NCBI GenBank assembly: GCA_033239125.1
Contig: BSWB01000007.1
Span: 106,150,082-106,214,081, forward strand
From: Fagopyrum homotropicum
Taxonomy: Eukaryota > Streptophyta > Magnoliopsida > Caryophyllales > Polygonaceae
Direction of reading: 5' to 3'
DNA length: 64,000 nucleotides
Below, one piece after another: positions 45,625-56,487 of the stretch; within the stretch, counting starts at the first letter, position 1, and each line of letters begins with the position of its first letter. The notes beneath the pieces are model-generated. The model made no database searches and was not told the origin of the DNA. It saw only the letters and a program-made list of their open reading frames with translations. The translations under genes and the position numbers were made by a program.

Positions 45625-47473
45625 TGTTACGTCTAGGAATTGATGCACGCAAAAAGCCTTAAATTTATACTCGATATATTTCTCCTAAATCCTAGCGAAC
45701 CCGCAGTGTACGGGATGTTTTGTAGTAGGGATAGTATTCCGAGGTCGAACACAAAGACTGAGGTGAAATTGAATCGATTAGTGACTAATGATAGTGTTGA
45801 TCTAGGCTAAGAAAAGAGAAAGAAACAAATAAATTAAAATCTTAATATTTTTGGGTTTGGTTTTGTGTGGTGATCAATCAAGAATCACAACGATATAAGA
45901 ATGCAAAACAAACTAACAATCTAGCAAATAAACACAAACAAGCAAGGCAAACACGAGATATGAGATCAAAGAGAGAAAAGCGGATTCTAGGGGTTGGAAA
46001 TTCCGATTATGGCATTGGACTCAAGTTTCTAATCATCCTTGGATAAACTATAGTATGTTGGGAAGGAATGTTTCTCAAATGGGGTCAATTTCCGGGTAGG
46101 TCTCATGATCCACTAATCCCGCACCTAAGGTCCTATCACCGGGTAAGTCTCTAGGAGCCTAAGGAAGGGATATCTACTCAAACCGGATGGTATTCTAGGG
46201 ATCTAACCTCTCCTTACCGGGTAAGTCTCGGGAAGGCAAGTCCTAAACACCTATCCTAGCACATTCAGTCCAATAGCGGCTTGTGAGGCTCACTACTACC
46301 TAGAGTTGGTCATCTTCGGTATCTAAGAGAAAGAATCACCGGGTAGGTCTCCTCTAACACTTAGTTGCTAACACTAGGTCACCCTAGGATAGATTTAGCT
46401 CAACAAACACTAGGATTTCAACAATCTAACATTCTAGCACTTAGATTCATCAAATCAAACAAGTTAGTTAGAATTATGGGTTGTTCATCACTTTCCACGG
46501 CCGTGGAGTGGCAAGAACGAACGTGGTTTCTAAAAGTAGCTCGGTTCAAGCAAACGAATCATCCTAAGGTACATCTAAGTCCATCCTATCATAGTCCAAG
46601 CCATAACCCTCATTTCCTTACCCTAGAATCACATCTATTTAGCCAACAACATGCATCTCAACAATCAAAGCCATCAAGCATAAAATCATGGAATCCATAT
46701 CAAGAGGATGAAATGAAAGAGAGATGAGCAAGTAAAACAAAGAAAATCAAGCTGAATGTATGATAAGAAAGACTTAACAACCCTTCAAAAGAAGGTTCAA
46801 TCTCGTTCCTTACAAAACCGAGCAAATCGTCTTCATAAAACTCACTTAAAATCACTCAAAACTATGAAAGACTAAAAATGGTGTGTTCTTCTCTTCTTCT
46901 CCAATGGAATCCTTTCTTCTCCTCCAAGAGTAGCTCCAATCCAATCTTCCAATGAGAGAATACGTGTTGTTTAGAGTGTGGGAGATAATGGGAGTGAGGG
47001 GTCTGTCCCTAACAGCCTGCAGGACCACCTTATATCCTCAACAAATTGTAAGAGTCGGCCATGAAGATCATGGGACAGCTGTCACAACTGTCTGGGGAAA
47101 ACCACGACCCATTTCCACACCCGTGGAAGTCCCAGTGGCCGTGGTTTTGGTGCCTTAGCTTGTTTTGGATCATCAAGCCTCAATTTGGTGCATGGCATGC
47201 ACCAACAAGGTCCCATGTGTCCCCCTTAGCTCCTAGCTTGCTTCCCAATGAGTCCGAAGGTGTGTCATATCGAGGAACGATCCTCAAATGTATCGATTTA
47301 GCTCCTAAAGCTCCCAAAATACCTACAAAGCATGCTAAAGTCCGTGTAGACGTCTATCTCGACAAAATACATGAATTGAGTGCAAATCGTTACGAACTAG
47401 TGCAAACCATGCGTGAATGAGCGGAAAAATTATCTAAATTAGTGCCTAAACTAAGTCATAAATCGTGTTATCA
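45625..47473 (-). repeat. Element C 5' LTR (1849 bp)
   Basis: Partner of 29332-31180. Same length, several per cent divergence by eye. It contains the four ACCGGGTARGTCTC copies, a perfect CCACGGCCGTGG at 46495-46506, and the second cluster at 47102-47144. TATA candidate, sense GATATAAGG, near 47028-47037. Confidence 0.93.
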
Positions 47474-47478
47474 GACAG

Positions 47479-47636
47479 GGCCATTCATAATAGCCGAAGT
47501 ATGCCCTCACGGGGCTGTGGATCTCTATGACCCCCAAACGCACAAGGTGTTTAAGGTGAACGGACAAATGCTAAAGCTTTACCTTGAAGGAGCCAAGAAC
47601 GATCCGATTGACGAGATGGTACTAGAGGAGGCATAG
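47479..47636 (+). pseudogene. Element B integrase C-terminal end
   Basis: Continues the B polyprotein after element C: GPFIIAEVCPHGAVDLYDPQ, then VFKVNGQMLKLYLEG and a stop at 47634-47636. Joined across one copy of gacag it reads ...SRWTGPFI, the normal integrase C-terminal domain. Confidence 0.93.
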
Positions 47637-47737
47637 TCAGAGAAGTAAAGATCTTACGTCGAGCCAACGATGTAAAATAAAGGCGCTTCTCGGGAGGCAA
47701 CTCGAAGGAATAAAAAGAGGAGCTTCTGTCAAGGAAT

Positions 47738-47965
47738 CCACCCCAGCGGTTTTGTTTCCCGCCACTCCGGTGACACTCAGGCCAGCGCCGCCCCCGGCGC
47801 TGGGCCTGCGCCTGCAACACGCCTATCACCGCTCCCGCGGTGACATCCCCACGCCCCTACGGCGGCCATCCTTAACACAAATTCCCAACGCCGCCCCCGG
47901 CGCTGGGCCTGCGTGCCCTTCTCCCTTGTCGCCGCCCCTGCGGTGTCAAACCCCCGCCCCTGCGG
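47738..47965 (+). repeat. Phased motif arrays upstream of B third ORF
   Basis: Words start at 47738, 47759, 47788, 47829, 47851 (22 bp after 47829), 47891, 47932 and 47954 (22 bp, both perfect CCGCCCCTGCGG). Confidence 0.83.
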
Positions 47966-48299
47966 GTTTACCCAGAAAAGAAAAAAAATAGGATATCAAA
48001 AAACGCCTACACCTACCACGCACCATCCACCAACCTTCTTCACCAAACACAAACCCTCCAACAATCTCGCCGACGCCCCTGCGCCGCCTCTGACAGCTAG
48101 CCACCAGTCAAAACAACCTTGCGCCCCCTTCTCCCACTATCCCCGTACTCTCTCACAGCCCTACGGTCTTCCTCCTCATCCACTTCATACATTCCCCTCC
48201 AACTACATCACCGGCGAGGCTACACCACCAAGGACATCACCGGAGCAACCTCAGCAACACCCTCTCCATCGCTCCTCAGAAATCGCCTCTGCACTTCTC

Positions 48300-48369
48300 C
48301 CGCACCTACGGCTGCAAGCATCCGCCCCTGCGCCTCACCGCCCCTGCGCCTGCACGGCCGCCCCTGCGG
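48300..48369 (+). repeat. Motif array just before B third ORF
   Basis: Words start at 48300 (CCGCACCTACGG), 48322 (22 bp on), 48338 and 48358 (perfect CCGCCCCTGCGG). The ORF begins 75 bp downstream. Confidence 0.8.
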
Positions 48370-48444
48370 AAATCACAACAGAAAGGTCATTTTCTTTTCC
48401 TCATTTCAACATTTGCTAATCCTTTTCTTCAAATACTTTCAAGA

Positions 48445-49809
48445 ATGGAATCCCCAAGGAAATACAAGATGACCGAAGCAGAGAAGGAGCGTTATAGGAT
48501 TGTGCAGGATCGAGTTGTGTATGCAACTCGATTTCTACATATCCCAACTTTGGAGAAACTGGGCATGCTAGAGAGCATGCAAGCGTTTTTGGCGAATGCT
48601 GGGCTCGGAGACTTCCTCCAGAAGAGTGCTCCGACATATCTGGAGCTCAGTAGACAGTTTATCTCCACCTTCACAATGGAGAAGGAGGACCACGTGTGTA
48701 TCGGCCTCACCTTCAAGTTCAACAAGGTGAAATACACTCTCGACTACGCAAATCTAAGGGAAGCTTTTGGGGTGACTCTAAACCCCTATGAGAACTGGTG
48801 GGATCCAGTCCCGGCCCCAGACCTGTGCGAGTTCTAGCAAGCAGCTACCGGGTCGGAGTTCCATGTTGGGGGTAAGTACTCCAACAAACTCACTCACCCC
48901 AGTTTGAGATTGATTTCCAAGATTCTCATGAGTGTCTTCTGTGGACACAAAGAGGAAAACAAGGTCGCTCTCAAGGACCTCCCACTACTCTACTCCTACC
49001 TTCCATAGAGCGAGAAGGTGATGGATTGGCCCTCTCTCTTCCTTGACACTTTGAAGCGGATCAGAAGGGATGAGCCGAGGGATATTGTCGGCGGTGGGGT
49101 GATCTCTTTGATCGCCTTACAAGTGATGGACCTGTCCGAGTTAGAGGATGGGATGGTGGCTCCTCTCTACACTAAGGGGATGCTTAGGAGGTGCAAGCTC
49201 CTCCGGCGGAACGGGGAAAACCTATTTTGGATCTCCCTTGTAGATGGGAGCCACCTCACCTACCTCCCCCGGCCTTTACCTTTTGGAGGTGAGCTCTCCG
49301 AGCTCTACATTCCTGCGGATCCTTTCGTGCCGAGGAGGCCACTAGTGGCCATTGTGGAGAGGAATGCTGCCAGCTCCAGCCGGGCCAATCAGGAGGAGCA
49401 CCTGCCCATCCTAGATGACGAGGAGATGCCCACGGCGGCACTAGAGGAGGACCCGGCCCTTGTGAACCTTCAGGCTCAGATGGCGGCTATGACGACCCAA
49501 CACCGGACATGGCAGTCCGATTACCAACGGACTATGCTGGAGCAGCAACAGAGCTGGCAGGACAGTTTTGCCACCTCCATGACCTCACACTTCGACCAGA
49601 GGTAGGAGACTTGGCAGGCAGCCCAGCAGCAGCAGTTGGAAGCTCAGCAGCTGGCTTGGCTGGCCAGTTTTGAGACCTCTTTTGGTCGCCGGATGTCTGC
49701 CCAGCAGGACCGCATTGATGACATCTACCGCCGGCAGGAGCACTTCTTCCGCCACTTCCCTTACCCACCGGAGGAGGGTCCGGGTGGTCCATCCGGACCA
49801 CCCCAGTGA
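48445..49809 (+). pseudogene. Element B third ORF (Athila ORF-1 / envelope-position protein)
   Basis: A single 454-codon frame interrupted only by TAG at 48835-48837, 49006-49008 and 49603-49605. N-terminal MESPRKYKMTEAEKERYRI; then the family signature around FLQKSAPTYLELSRQFISTF and FKFNKVKYTLDYANLREAFG, a region after DWPSLFLDTLKRI, and a Gln-rich, coiled-coil-like tail (MTTQHRTWQSDYQRTMLEQ) ending GPGGPSGPPQ. This is the plant ATHILA ORF-1 family found after pol, sometimes called envelope-like. I see no signal peptide or membrane segment, so an envelope role is not supported. Function is unknown. Confidence 0.82.
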
Positions 49810-50437
49810 GGGGTACATTTCTTTCCCTTCTCCCACATTTATCTTTGACTCTTTTCCACTTTGAGGACAAAGTGTACTTCACGTATGGGGGAGGGATATA
49901 TAATTGCTTGTACAATTCATTGAGTTGTTTTTGGCATTCGTTTTCGCTTTGTTGAATTCAGTTTCATTCAAAAAAAAATCCAAAGAAGTGAAAAAAGGCA
50001 TGAAAATCCTTGGATAAACCGAAAACCCGAAAGGGCGGTTTAGGTAAAAAGAAGGTAGTCCGACCAACCTTAGGTTGGTGCAAAATTAGACTTGAGGGAT
50101 GTGAGTTAAAGTGATAAAAGAATGAGAGTGGCAAGGTGAAAACCCGAAAGGGCGCCTTGGCAAAATGAGCGACACCGAGCGTAGGTTTCCCTTCCGGCGT
50201 TTTGGCGACATAAGAAGGGGAGTCATAAGGAGGTTGTCCGAGTAGGCCACTCTTGGAGCGATAAGGATGGTAGTATTTCTTTTTCTCACATTTTCTCTCT
50301 TTTCTTTCTTTCTTTCTTAGTTTTTCTCTTATTTTCCATTATCTTTCTGCTTACTCATGCTTCCTGAGGCCTTAGAGTCTAGTTGATGTCATTTGTTTTT
50401 ACTCGGGACGAGTAAAAGGTCTAAGTATGGGGGAGTT
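49810..50437 (+). other. Element B 3' internal region, hairpin and polypurine tract
   Basis: Non-coding. A hairpin TTTACTCGGGACGAGTAAA at 50398-50416 is followed by AAGGTCTAAGTATGGGGGAGT, the polypurine tract, and the 3' LTR at 50438. A repeated phrase aaaacccgaaagggcg occurs at about 50023 and 50139. Confidence 0.8.
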
Positions 50438-51967
50438 TGATAGGTGATGGAATCACTATCATTTAGGGTAGTTTTTAGAGTCTTTTTATTGCATTAGTAT
50501 CGGTTTATGCTACTAACTCCTTTATTCAGAAGAAGAAGATCAAAAGAAGCAAAAGAAGGAGTTATAAGCACTTAGGAGTGAAGATCGATCACGAAGCAAA
50601 GCTTGTGTTGCCTCACTGCCCCTGCGGGTCCTTGCAACCGCCCCTACGGATGACGTTTCCACTGGAACGCTCCCTGCACCTTCACCATCGCCGGCCATGA
50701 AGTGTGTCACCGCCCCTGCGCCACTCCTTGGCGCCCCTGCGGTGACCTGCCCTGAAGAAATAAAGACCAGCTCCCCTGCGTCTCCCACTGCGCCCTTGCC
50801 TGCGCCCCAACCTGGGAGCTGGAAGACGAAGAGGCTATGTCGACACCCCTGCGTCGACATAGGGACGCCCCGGCGGCTTGACATCAGAAACGTCAAGAAG
50901 GTAAAAGGTCAGACGTTGAAGTGCATTAAAGATCCGCCCCAGCGGAATTGTGTAGCAGCCCCAGCAGCCTTGAAGAAGATCAACCGATTCTTCCTAAACC
51001 GCCCCTGCGGTTCCTGAAGGCCGCCCCTGTGGTTTAACGCTAGAAGCTTTACTCTGGCTGTTTACACCACCTTTATGGCATTTAAGGTGGCTGTTTTGGG
51101 CCGGCCATTTACTCCTATTTAGTGCCTGTTGTAGTATAAATAGGCCTTGGTTGATTGCTAGAATCATCCATCTTATCATCTTGTTAATCATCAACATATC
51201 CACTTAGATTGTCTTGCTACCTTGTAATGAGTTGCTAACTCCCTTGCTACATTGGGTTGGTTTGAAGCTGCTTTGTTACTTTGGTTGTAAGTACTTTATA
51301 ATATAAGTTTTCAATCAGTAATACTTTGTGTTTCCTTGATCTCCATTGTCTAATTGCATGTTTTCTATTGCTTGAGATTGATCACCTTAGGTTCTAAAGT
51401 GCATGCAAACAACTAGGATTAATAGGTCCCGGGTTCGGGTCTTTAATCTAGTAGCAACTTTAAGTAATAACGGGTTGTGATTACTTAAAGAAAAGGAACA
51501 CAAATAGAAAGATAAGTTTAATGGTTTTAATCTTCTCTTTATATCCCTTAGTCTTTGTTTGAAAGCTAACATGTTATTTGTTCTTGTAGGTTTACGGAAC
51601 TTTAATAGGTTAAGTTGTGTTGATGCCGGTTGGCTCAACAAATATATACGATCGAGACGGGAGATTACTTGGAAACTTGTAAAAGGAACTCACCAAAGTA
51701 GCAATTGCATGCTTTGAATCAACCTAGTGTAGATTCATCCATTATTGTCTTACTTGTCGCATTAATTGTTTTCATAAGTTTTTGTGCATCAATTCAACCA
51801 AACCCCCCCCCCCCTTTGTGTCACTTGTCATTATAATCGATAATTGCATCTAAAACACCTTAACTCTCTTGGGTTCGACCCTTACTTAATCACTATACTT
51901 GTTCTTAGTGCTAAGTCGGGATTTACTTTTGATTGGGTATAGACGACCATAGAAATACCTTCGGTCA
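50438..51967 (+). repeat. Element B 3' LTR (1530 bp)
   Basis: Partner of 22456-23956. Longer mainly through an insertion near 51005-51030 (an extra CCGCCCCTGTGG word), a C-run near 51806 and small changes. Ends CTTCGGTCA, then the duplication aaggg. Confidence 0.95.
50616..51032 (+). repeat. Phased CCGCCCCTGCGG arrays in B 3' LTR
   Basis: Same layout as 22634-23028. Starts at 50616 and 50638 are 22 bp apart. A new pair, 50999 (perfect) and 51021 (CCGCCCCTGTGG), is also 22 bp apart where the 5' LTR has one word. Confidence 0.85.
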
Positions 51968-52346
51968 AAGGGCATTCAGAAAGTCCTCTTCTTGATCAAA
52001 CCTGACCGCATAGTAACCATTTGGAAGATCGAGGATGGTCATGGTGCCGGTAGGTCTCCACAGTTGATATAGTCTTTTTTCGAGCAGTCGGAAAGCAACA
52101 TTCCTCCCGACAACCTTGACGATCACATCTTTCTTCCATTTTTCGGCCAAAGAATCAACCACATCATCATCAATTTCCGCCACGGCTAACCCCATAACTC
52201 CTTCAGGAAAATTTATCCGCATTCTTCTTGATTATATAAGATCATCACAACACAACAGAGCAGATATTGCTAAAATCATACCCACTGCAGCGGCATAAGA
52301 ATTTGGATCAGGCGGTTTATCTGGAGGAATCGGAGCCTCAGTATTT
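51968..52346 (-). pseudogene. L1 ORF1, N-terminal part (continuation of the LINE)
   Basis: Reads leftward into element B: TEAPIPPDKPPDPNSYAAAV, then a stop at the frame's 52223-52225 region, then MRINFPEGVMGLAVAEIDDD, WKKDVIVKVVGRNVAFRLLE and LWRPTGTMTILDLPNGYYAV ending at DFLNAL. This is the front of the DUF4283 domain. The frame continues at 22450 as TEGPWEIFGFY once element B and one aaggg are removed. The 5' side is cut by element F at 52347, so the LINE start lies beyond the window. Confidence 0.9.
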
Positions 52347-52630
52347 GATAACGTGATTTATGACGTTAGTATAGGCATACATTTAGATAGTTTTTCCCAT
52401 TATTCATGCACGGTTTGGCGCGCACTAGTTCACAACGTTTACACTCATTTCGTGCATATTTCTAGAAAAGACGTCTACACGAGCTTTTGTCGGTTTTGTA
52501 GGTATTTCGGGGATCTTTTGGACATTAATCGATACATTCGAGGGTCAAGCCTCATGGTGGTACACATCCAAGGCTTTGAAGGAACATAATTGGAGCAATG
52601 AAGGACACAAGGACCCTTATTGGTGCAAGC
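52347..52630 (+). repeat. Element F LTR, first part
   Basis: Begins TGATAACGTGATTTATGACG directly after L1 sequence (flank gtatt). It is recognisably homologous to the sense strand of C/D LTRs (shared blocks around ATTTAGATAG, GTCTACACG, TTAATCGATACATTCGAGG). Interrupted by element E; the LTR resumes at 63658. Confidence 0.85.
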
Positions 52631-52973
52631 TGTTCGCTCCAAACGGTGTGTGCAAGCTTTAAATTTATAACCCTAGACTTAAGCTTAAAACAAGGATGCG
52701 AACCCGCAGTGTACGGGTCAATCGTAGTAAAAGCAAGAAAATTCCAGGGGTCGATCACAGGGACTCGGTGAAACAAAGTCAATACGGTGTGCTTATGTCA
52801 ATACTAACCACAAGAGCGATTAACACAATCAAAGATGAATAAGAAGTCAATAAAGCAAACATGCAATTCTAGGGATTAAAGCATCTAGTTGTGGTTCCAA
52901 CTCAAGATCTATAGATAAGCGGACAAAGCTGAGATTTTTGCGTGGGGAAGTTGTTTCTAAAGTGGAGTAGATC

Positions 52974-53231
52974 ACCGGGTAAGTCTCACTACACACTAAT
53001 CCTAAACCGTAACTCCTATTACCGGGTAAGTCTCAAGGAATTAAGATAAAGAACTATAACCTCAAACTAACATACCATCTAAGGGAATAGAATCAACCTT
53101 TACCGGGTAAGTCTCAGGCTAACTCACAAAGATGGGATGGAAGCACACTCAAACCCCAATAAAGGATAAGCCTTTATTACCTACACTTATGATCGTTGGT
53201 ACACAAACTAAGGAATTACCGGGTAAGTCTC
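52974..53231 (-). repeat. Four copies of ACCGGGTAAGTCTC in E LTR
   Basis: Exact copies at 52974-52987, 53021-53034, 53102-53115 and 53218-53231, as in C and D LTRs. Repeated in the other E LTR from about 62247. Confidence 0.92.
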
Positions 53232-53324
53232 ATCCTAAGCTTGCTTTGAACCAGGAAAGGTGTAATAAGAATAGGATTTGGCAAACTCTAACACTTAACT
53301 CTCAGTTTAGGATCAGATAAGTCA

Positions 53325-53376
53325 CCTCGGTCAGCTAGATTCCACCCCGGCCGAGATGTTCATCGACTGAACGAGA
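53325..53376 (-). repeat. Three-site motif array 1 in E 3' LTR
   Basis: Sites start at 53325 (half CCTCGG), 53345 (CCCCGGCCGAGA) and 53365 (half, ending ACGAGA): spacing 20 and 20 bp. Same in the other LTR (62598, 62618). Confidence 0.78.
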
Positions 53377-54034
53377 TGCTTAGGGTTAAGGTTAAAGACT
53401 CGAACTTTCAGGATCCTACTGGAATCTAAGATTATTCTATCATTGTTTTTCCCACAACCTTCAGCCAATCACCCTAGAATCACACAAGGAAATTAGCCAC
53501 TCATCATCATTATGAAAGTATTAAATATATGGGAAGAAGGTGAATATTTAAATAAAGAAGAATTTAATGAAAAGACTTCAATAACTGAATCAAATATCAC
53601 AACAAAGGCGTTCCTTGGATAGCGATCCAACAAGACAAGACAATAAGTGAGGGAATTGAAGACAATCTTACAAAAACCCTCCAAAAAACTATAAAAGCTA
53701 TGATCTTCAACCTTTCTTCAACCTTCAAAAAGGTTCTTCAAAATCTCCAAACTGGAGTATGCTGCTGCTGCCTAAAACCTTGATCGATGGTATAGCGTGA
53801 TGTCCAGCTCTAAGCGGATGCCGGAATTATGGGAAATCCGACCCTTTTTATAGGAAAATAACCCTCCAAAGATAATAAATCTTAGAAAGATATTTTCCCA
53901 TAAATATAGGTAAAATATATGATTCTGCATATCTCCTTCCTTCCAGTAGCCAAGCCCAAAAATATAAGATCTCTTTCCAATTTTAAAAGATCTCAGCCAA
54001 GAATAAAATATTCTCGTCGCGTCCTAGGTATTCG

Positions 54035-54095
54035 CCTCGGTCGAGTCGGCGTCTCTGGATCACCTCGGTCGAGGTGAATCTCTGGTCAACCGAGG
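54035..54095 (-). repeat. Motif array 2 in E 3' LTR
   Basis: CCTCGGTCGAGT at 54035, perfect CCTCGGTCGAGG at 54063-54074, right half AACCGAGG ending 54095 (21 bp offset). Confidence 0.85.
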
Positions 54096-54385
54096 TGAGT
54101 CACAACTGAATGCGAAATCTCTCAAAACTGGTCCAAAGTAAATCTTGAATCCATGGCTATGCTTCCTAGATGTAGCTCTAAATGACTCATGACTCCTTTC
54201 GCTCCTTTTTGATGCAAAACGTACCAAATTACCTGCAATTACAACAAAACTAGGTGTAGACCTCGATCCTCGCAAAGGTAGATGAAATGGTAGTAAAATC
54301 ACATAATGCACATAAAAACATGCAGATTATGAAAGATAAAACGTCCAAACAAACCCCAAAATATAGACTATAATTCATGCTATCA

Positions 54386-55868
54386 AAATACCCCATACTT
54401 AGCCCTTGCTTGTCCCCAAGCAAGTTCCTCATATAGAAGACAAGGTAGAATGGATTATAGGTCATAAAATCAATGAAAAAGTCTTTCAAAAACATTTTAT
54501 GGTGTGCAACTACCATAGATCACTCTAAGAGAGTACTTCCTGGAATTTAAAAACTCAACATGATCAAAATATTTTATAAATATAGGAAAGTTGTTCATCT
54601 TTGCATAAAATCATAGAATGCATAATAAATCATAATTATCAAAATTAATCATGTATAATCCGATTTAAACCGCTAAGTCAATCAACAAGCTCAAGGTCTC
54701 AAGGGCTTCCCAAAAGAAAGGTCAAGAAACGTGTAGGGTAGGGATGTATGTAAGGTAATGTGGTGCTAGAATCCGGGAAAAGGATGAACTTCACTTTCAC
54801 TTTGACTTGCAACATCTTCCACCAATAAGCTTTGCTTATTTCACACTTTTTCTTTTTGCTTTACTTTTTGGGATGCATGGACAGAGGTGCACAATAACCG
54901 AAGCCTAGGAAATCTGCAATCATCAATTTCTTGAGATGCATCAAACCCTTGATGCACATACCATGTCCCGTTAGGAATATCGCTCAATCCGACTTTGGCA
55001 AGACACAAACACCCGGCTATGTGAATGGTGCCGAGTTACTCATCTTCATGATTGACTTCCCCAAACCTATTATTGCTTTCTAACACCTTCACTTCCAGCC
55101 ACTTCTCAACTTTACTTCACTTGTTTTCACCACTTCGCTTGCTTCCAAATTCCCGGATAGGTAAAGGGAGGCAAAATGTATATGAGGGGCTAAGCATGAT
55201 CAAGAAGAAGAAGAAGAAGAAGAAGATGAATTGCCTTGGTCTTTCCAAGAAGAAAGTGAGAGAACTTAACCTGTGGTGTCAACCTTCAAATTCAACATAA
55301 TTTGGATAAAAACAAAGTATTAAACATGCCAATAATTTCAAACAAAGCATTTAGCAACTTAAACATATTATAAAACCTTTCAAACACATAAAGAATTTAA
55401 AACTAGTAGGTAAACAGAATCTTCACTGAGATCATATCCAGATAAGTAACACAAATCGTTTCGAAAACTCTCAGTAACCCACCTCGGTCGAGGTGTTCTT
55501 GGTTCAACCGAGGTGAAATGCCTCGTTTGGCCAGAATCTCCCCGGTCGAGGTCAAAAAAATTTTTTAAAACCATTTTTTTTTTTTCGGTTTCGACGTTTT
55601 TCTCAATCAAATAACCTGTAGGTAAGCATGTAATATCAGATAATCATATAAAGGCAACTGAAGCATAAATATGAAAATATTCGATAAATAAAGTGTCATA
55701 CATCAAAAGGTAGTCGAATAAATACATCACGTAGTCAGATAAGTACAAACACCCCATACTTGGAACACACTGTCCCAGTGGGTCAAATAAAAAAGTCTAA
55801 TCATGAGAGTACTCACCGGATAAATGGCCGAACTGTATAAAAGAAAATAAAGAAAATCCTGCAGCTCC
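54386..55868 (-). other. Element E 3' internal region with polypurine tract and hairpin
   Basis: Non-coding. Sense AAGTATGGGGTATTT touches the LTR; the hairpin, sense CTTGCTTGGGGACAAGCAAG, is at 54405-54424, 19 nt from the LTR. A GAA repeat lies at 55203-55227. Confidence 0.78.
55482..55551 (-). repeat. Motif array in E 3' internal region
   Basis: Perfect CCTCGGTCGAGG at 55482-55493, right half AACCGAGG ending 55513 (20 bp offset), and CCCCGGTCGAGG at 55540-55551. Confidence 0.85.
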
Positions 55869-56464
55869 TCAATAATCCTGATCCGGTGGTGGTGGTGGTG
55901 GTGGTACGTAGGGATACTGAGTCGGATCGTACGGATAGCCCATGACATGCTCGAACTGAAGCTGGGCCATGATGTGCTGATGGTGCTGCCGCTCCTACAT
56001 CTCGCGGATATCCAGCGATAATGCAGCATACGTGTCAATAACCTGATCCGTCAGGTCATCGATCCGTCTGTGAGCAGCTCGATCCCTCACTCCATGTCTC
56101 CTGCGTCTAGCAGGTCTAGCGGGAGGTGCAGCAGGTGCAAGCTCCGTATCCTCCTCGTCGTCCAAGTCTATAATCGGTGGCGCGCTCATCCCTGCAGTAT
56201 CTGTCCCTGTATCCATCGGGACACCACCATCTCTCTCATCCATCGTCTCCTCGTCGTCGTCATCCTCCTAAGGTCAGCATCTAACCCTAGGCAATCAAAA
56301 GCCGACACGTCCAGAAATCGTGGTGCGATAACTGGACGGCTAGCTATCCGCTCATAGTCTACCCGGCATCTCTCGTGGATAACCGGGCGGTAAGGACGGG
56401 AAGAAGAGGAAGAAGGGGAGGGTGAGGATCTGTCTCTCAGAGCTAGACGACGATCGGAACTCAT
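55869..56464 (-). pseudogene. Element E third-ORF remnants
   Basis: First piece (56464 to about 56260) starts MSSDRRLALRDRSSPSPSSS and contains RVDYERIASRPVIAPRFLDV, like the N-terminus of Athila-type third ORFs. It runs into an acidic stretch in another frame, then MDERDGGVPMDTGTDTAGMS, IDDLTDQVIDTYAALSLDIR, a TAG at 55995-55997, and a Pro-rich end (YPYVPPPPPPPDQDY, stop at 55869). The large middle domain seen in B is missing, so this is an internal deletion plus frameshift. Assignment to the third ORF rests on position and weak similarity. Confidence 0.55.
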
Positions 56465-56487
56465 TCTTACTCAGCACTGTCAGACCA

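Larger units (their letters stand above)
29332..47473 (-). mobile_element. Element C: Athila-lineage retrotransposon, interrupted by D remains
   Basis: Inserted in B integrase with exact duplication gacag (29327-29331 and 47474-47478). On the minus strand: 5' LTR (45625-47473), tRNA-Asp primer site, gag-protease to the start of RT (to about 42395), then the D-derived block (42333-34153), then C's own integrase piece (34152-32804), 3' internal region and 3' LTR (29332-31180). C lacks RT and RNase H, lost in the deletion that fused C to D. Confidence 0.93.
47637..48444 (+). other. Element B region between pol and third ORF
   Basis: GC-rich, non-coding as far as I can tell. It is dominated by CCGCCCCTGCGG-type words listed in the next entries. 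Confidence 0.7.
22456..51967 (+). mobile_element. Element B: Athila-lineage Ty3/gypsy retrotransposon, interrupted by C
   Basis: Order on the plus strand: 5' LTR, tRNA-Asp primer-binding site, gag, protease-RT-RNase H-integrase, [element C], integrase tail, Athila-type third ORF, polypurine tract, 3' LTR. The exact 5-bp duplication aaggg flanks it (22451-22455 and 51968-51972) inside L1 ORF1. Coding regions carry several frameshifts and TAG stops, so B is inactive. The words FYRWFIKDFSKISAPL, LCNAPGTFQRCM and the tRNA-Asp site place it in the Athila lineage. Confidence 0.95.
52631..54385 (-). repeat. Element E 3' LTR (1755 bp)
   Basis: Plus strand starts tgttcgctccaaacgg and ends catgctatca. 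Almost identical to 61904-63657. It holds four ACCGGGTAAGTCTC copies and two CCTCGGTCGAGG clusters. Confidence 0.96.

Noticed and set aside
48835..49605. Programmed TAG read-through in B third ORF
   Set aside because: Three TAG codons in one ORF and similar TAGs in other dead genes fit CAG or TGG decay better; no read-through context is visible.
48445..49809. A cellular gene
   Set aside because: It lies between Athila pol and the polypurine tract, and its domain matches the Athila third-ORF family.
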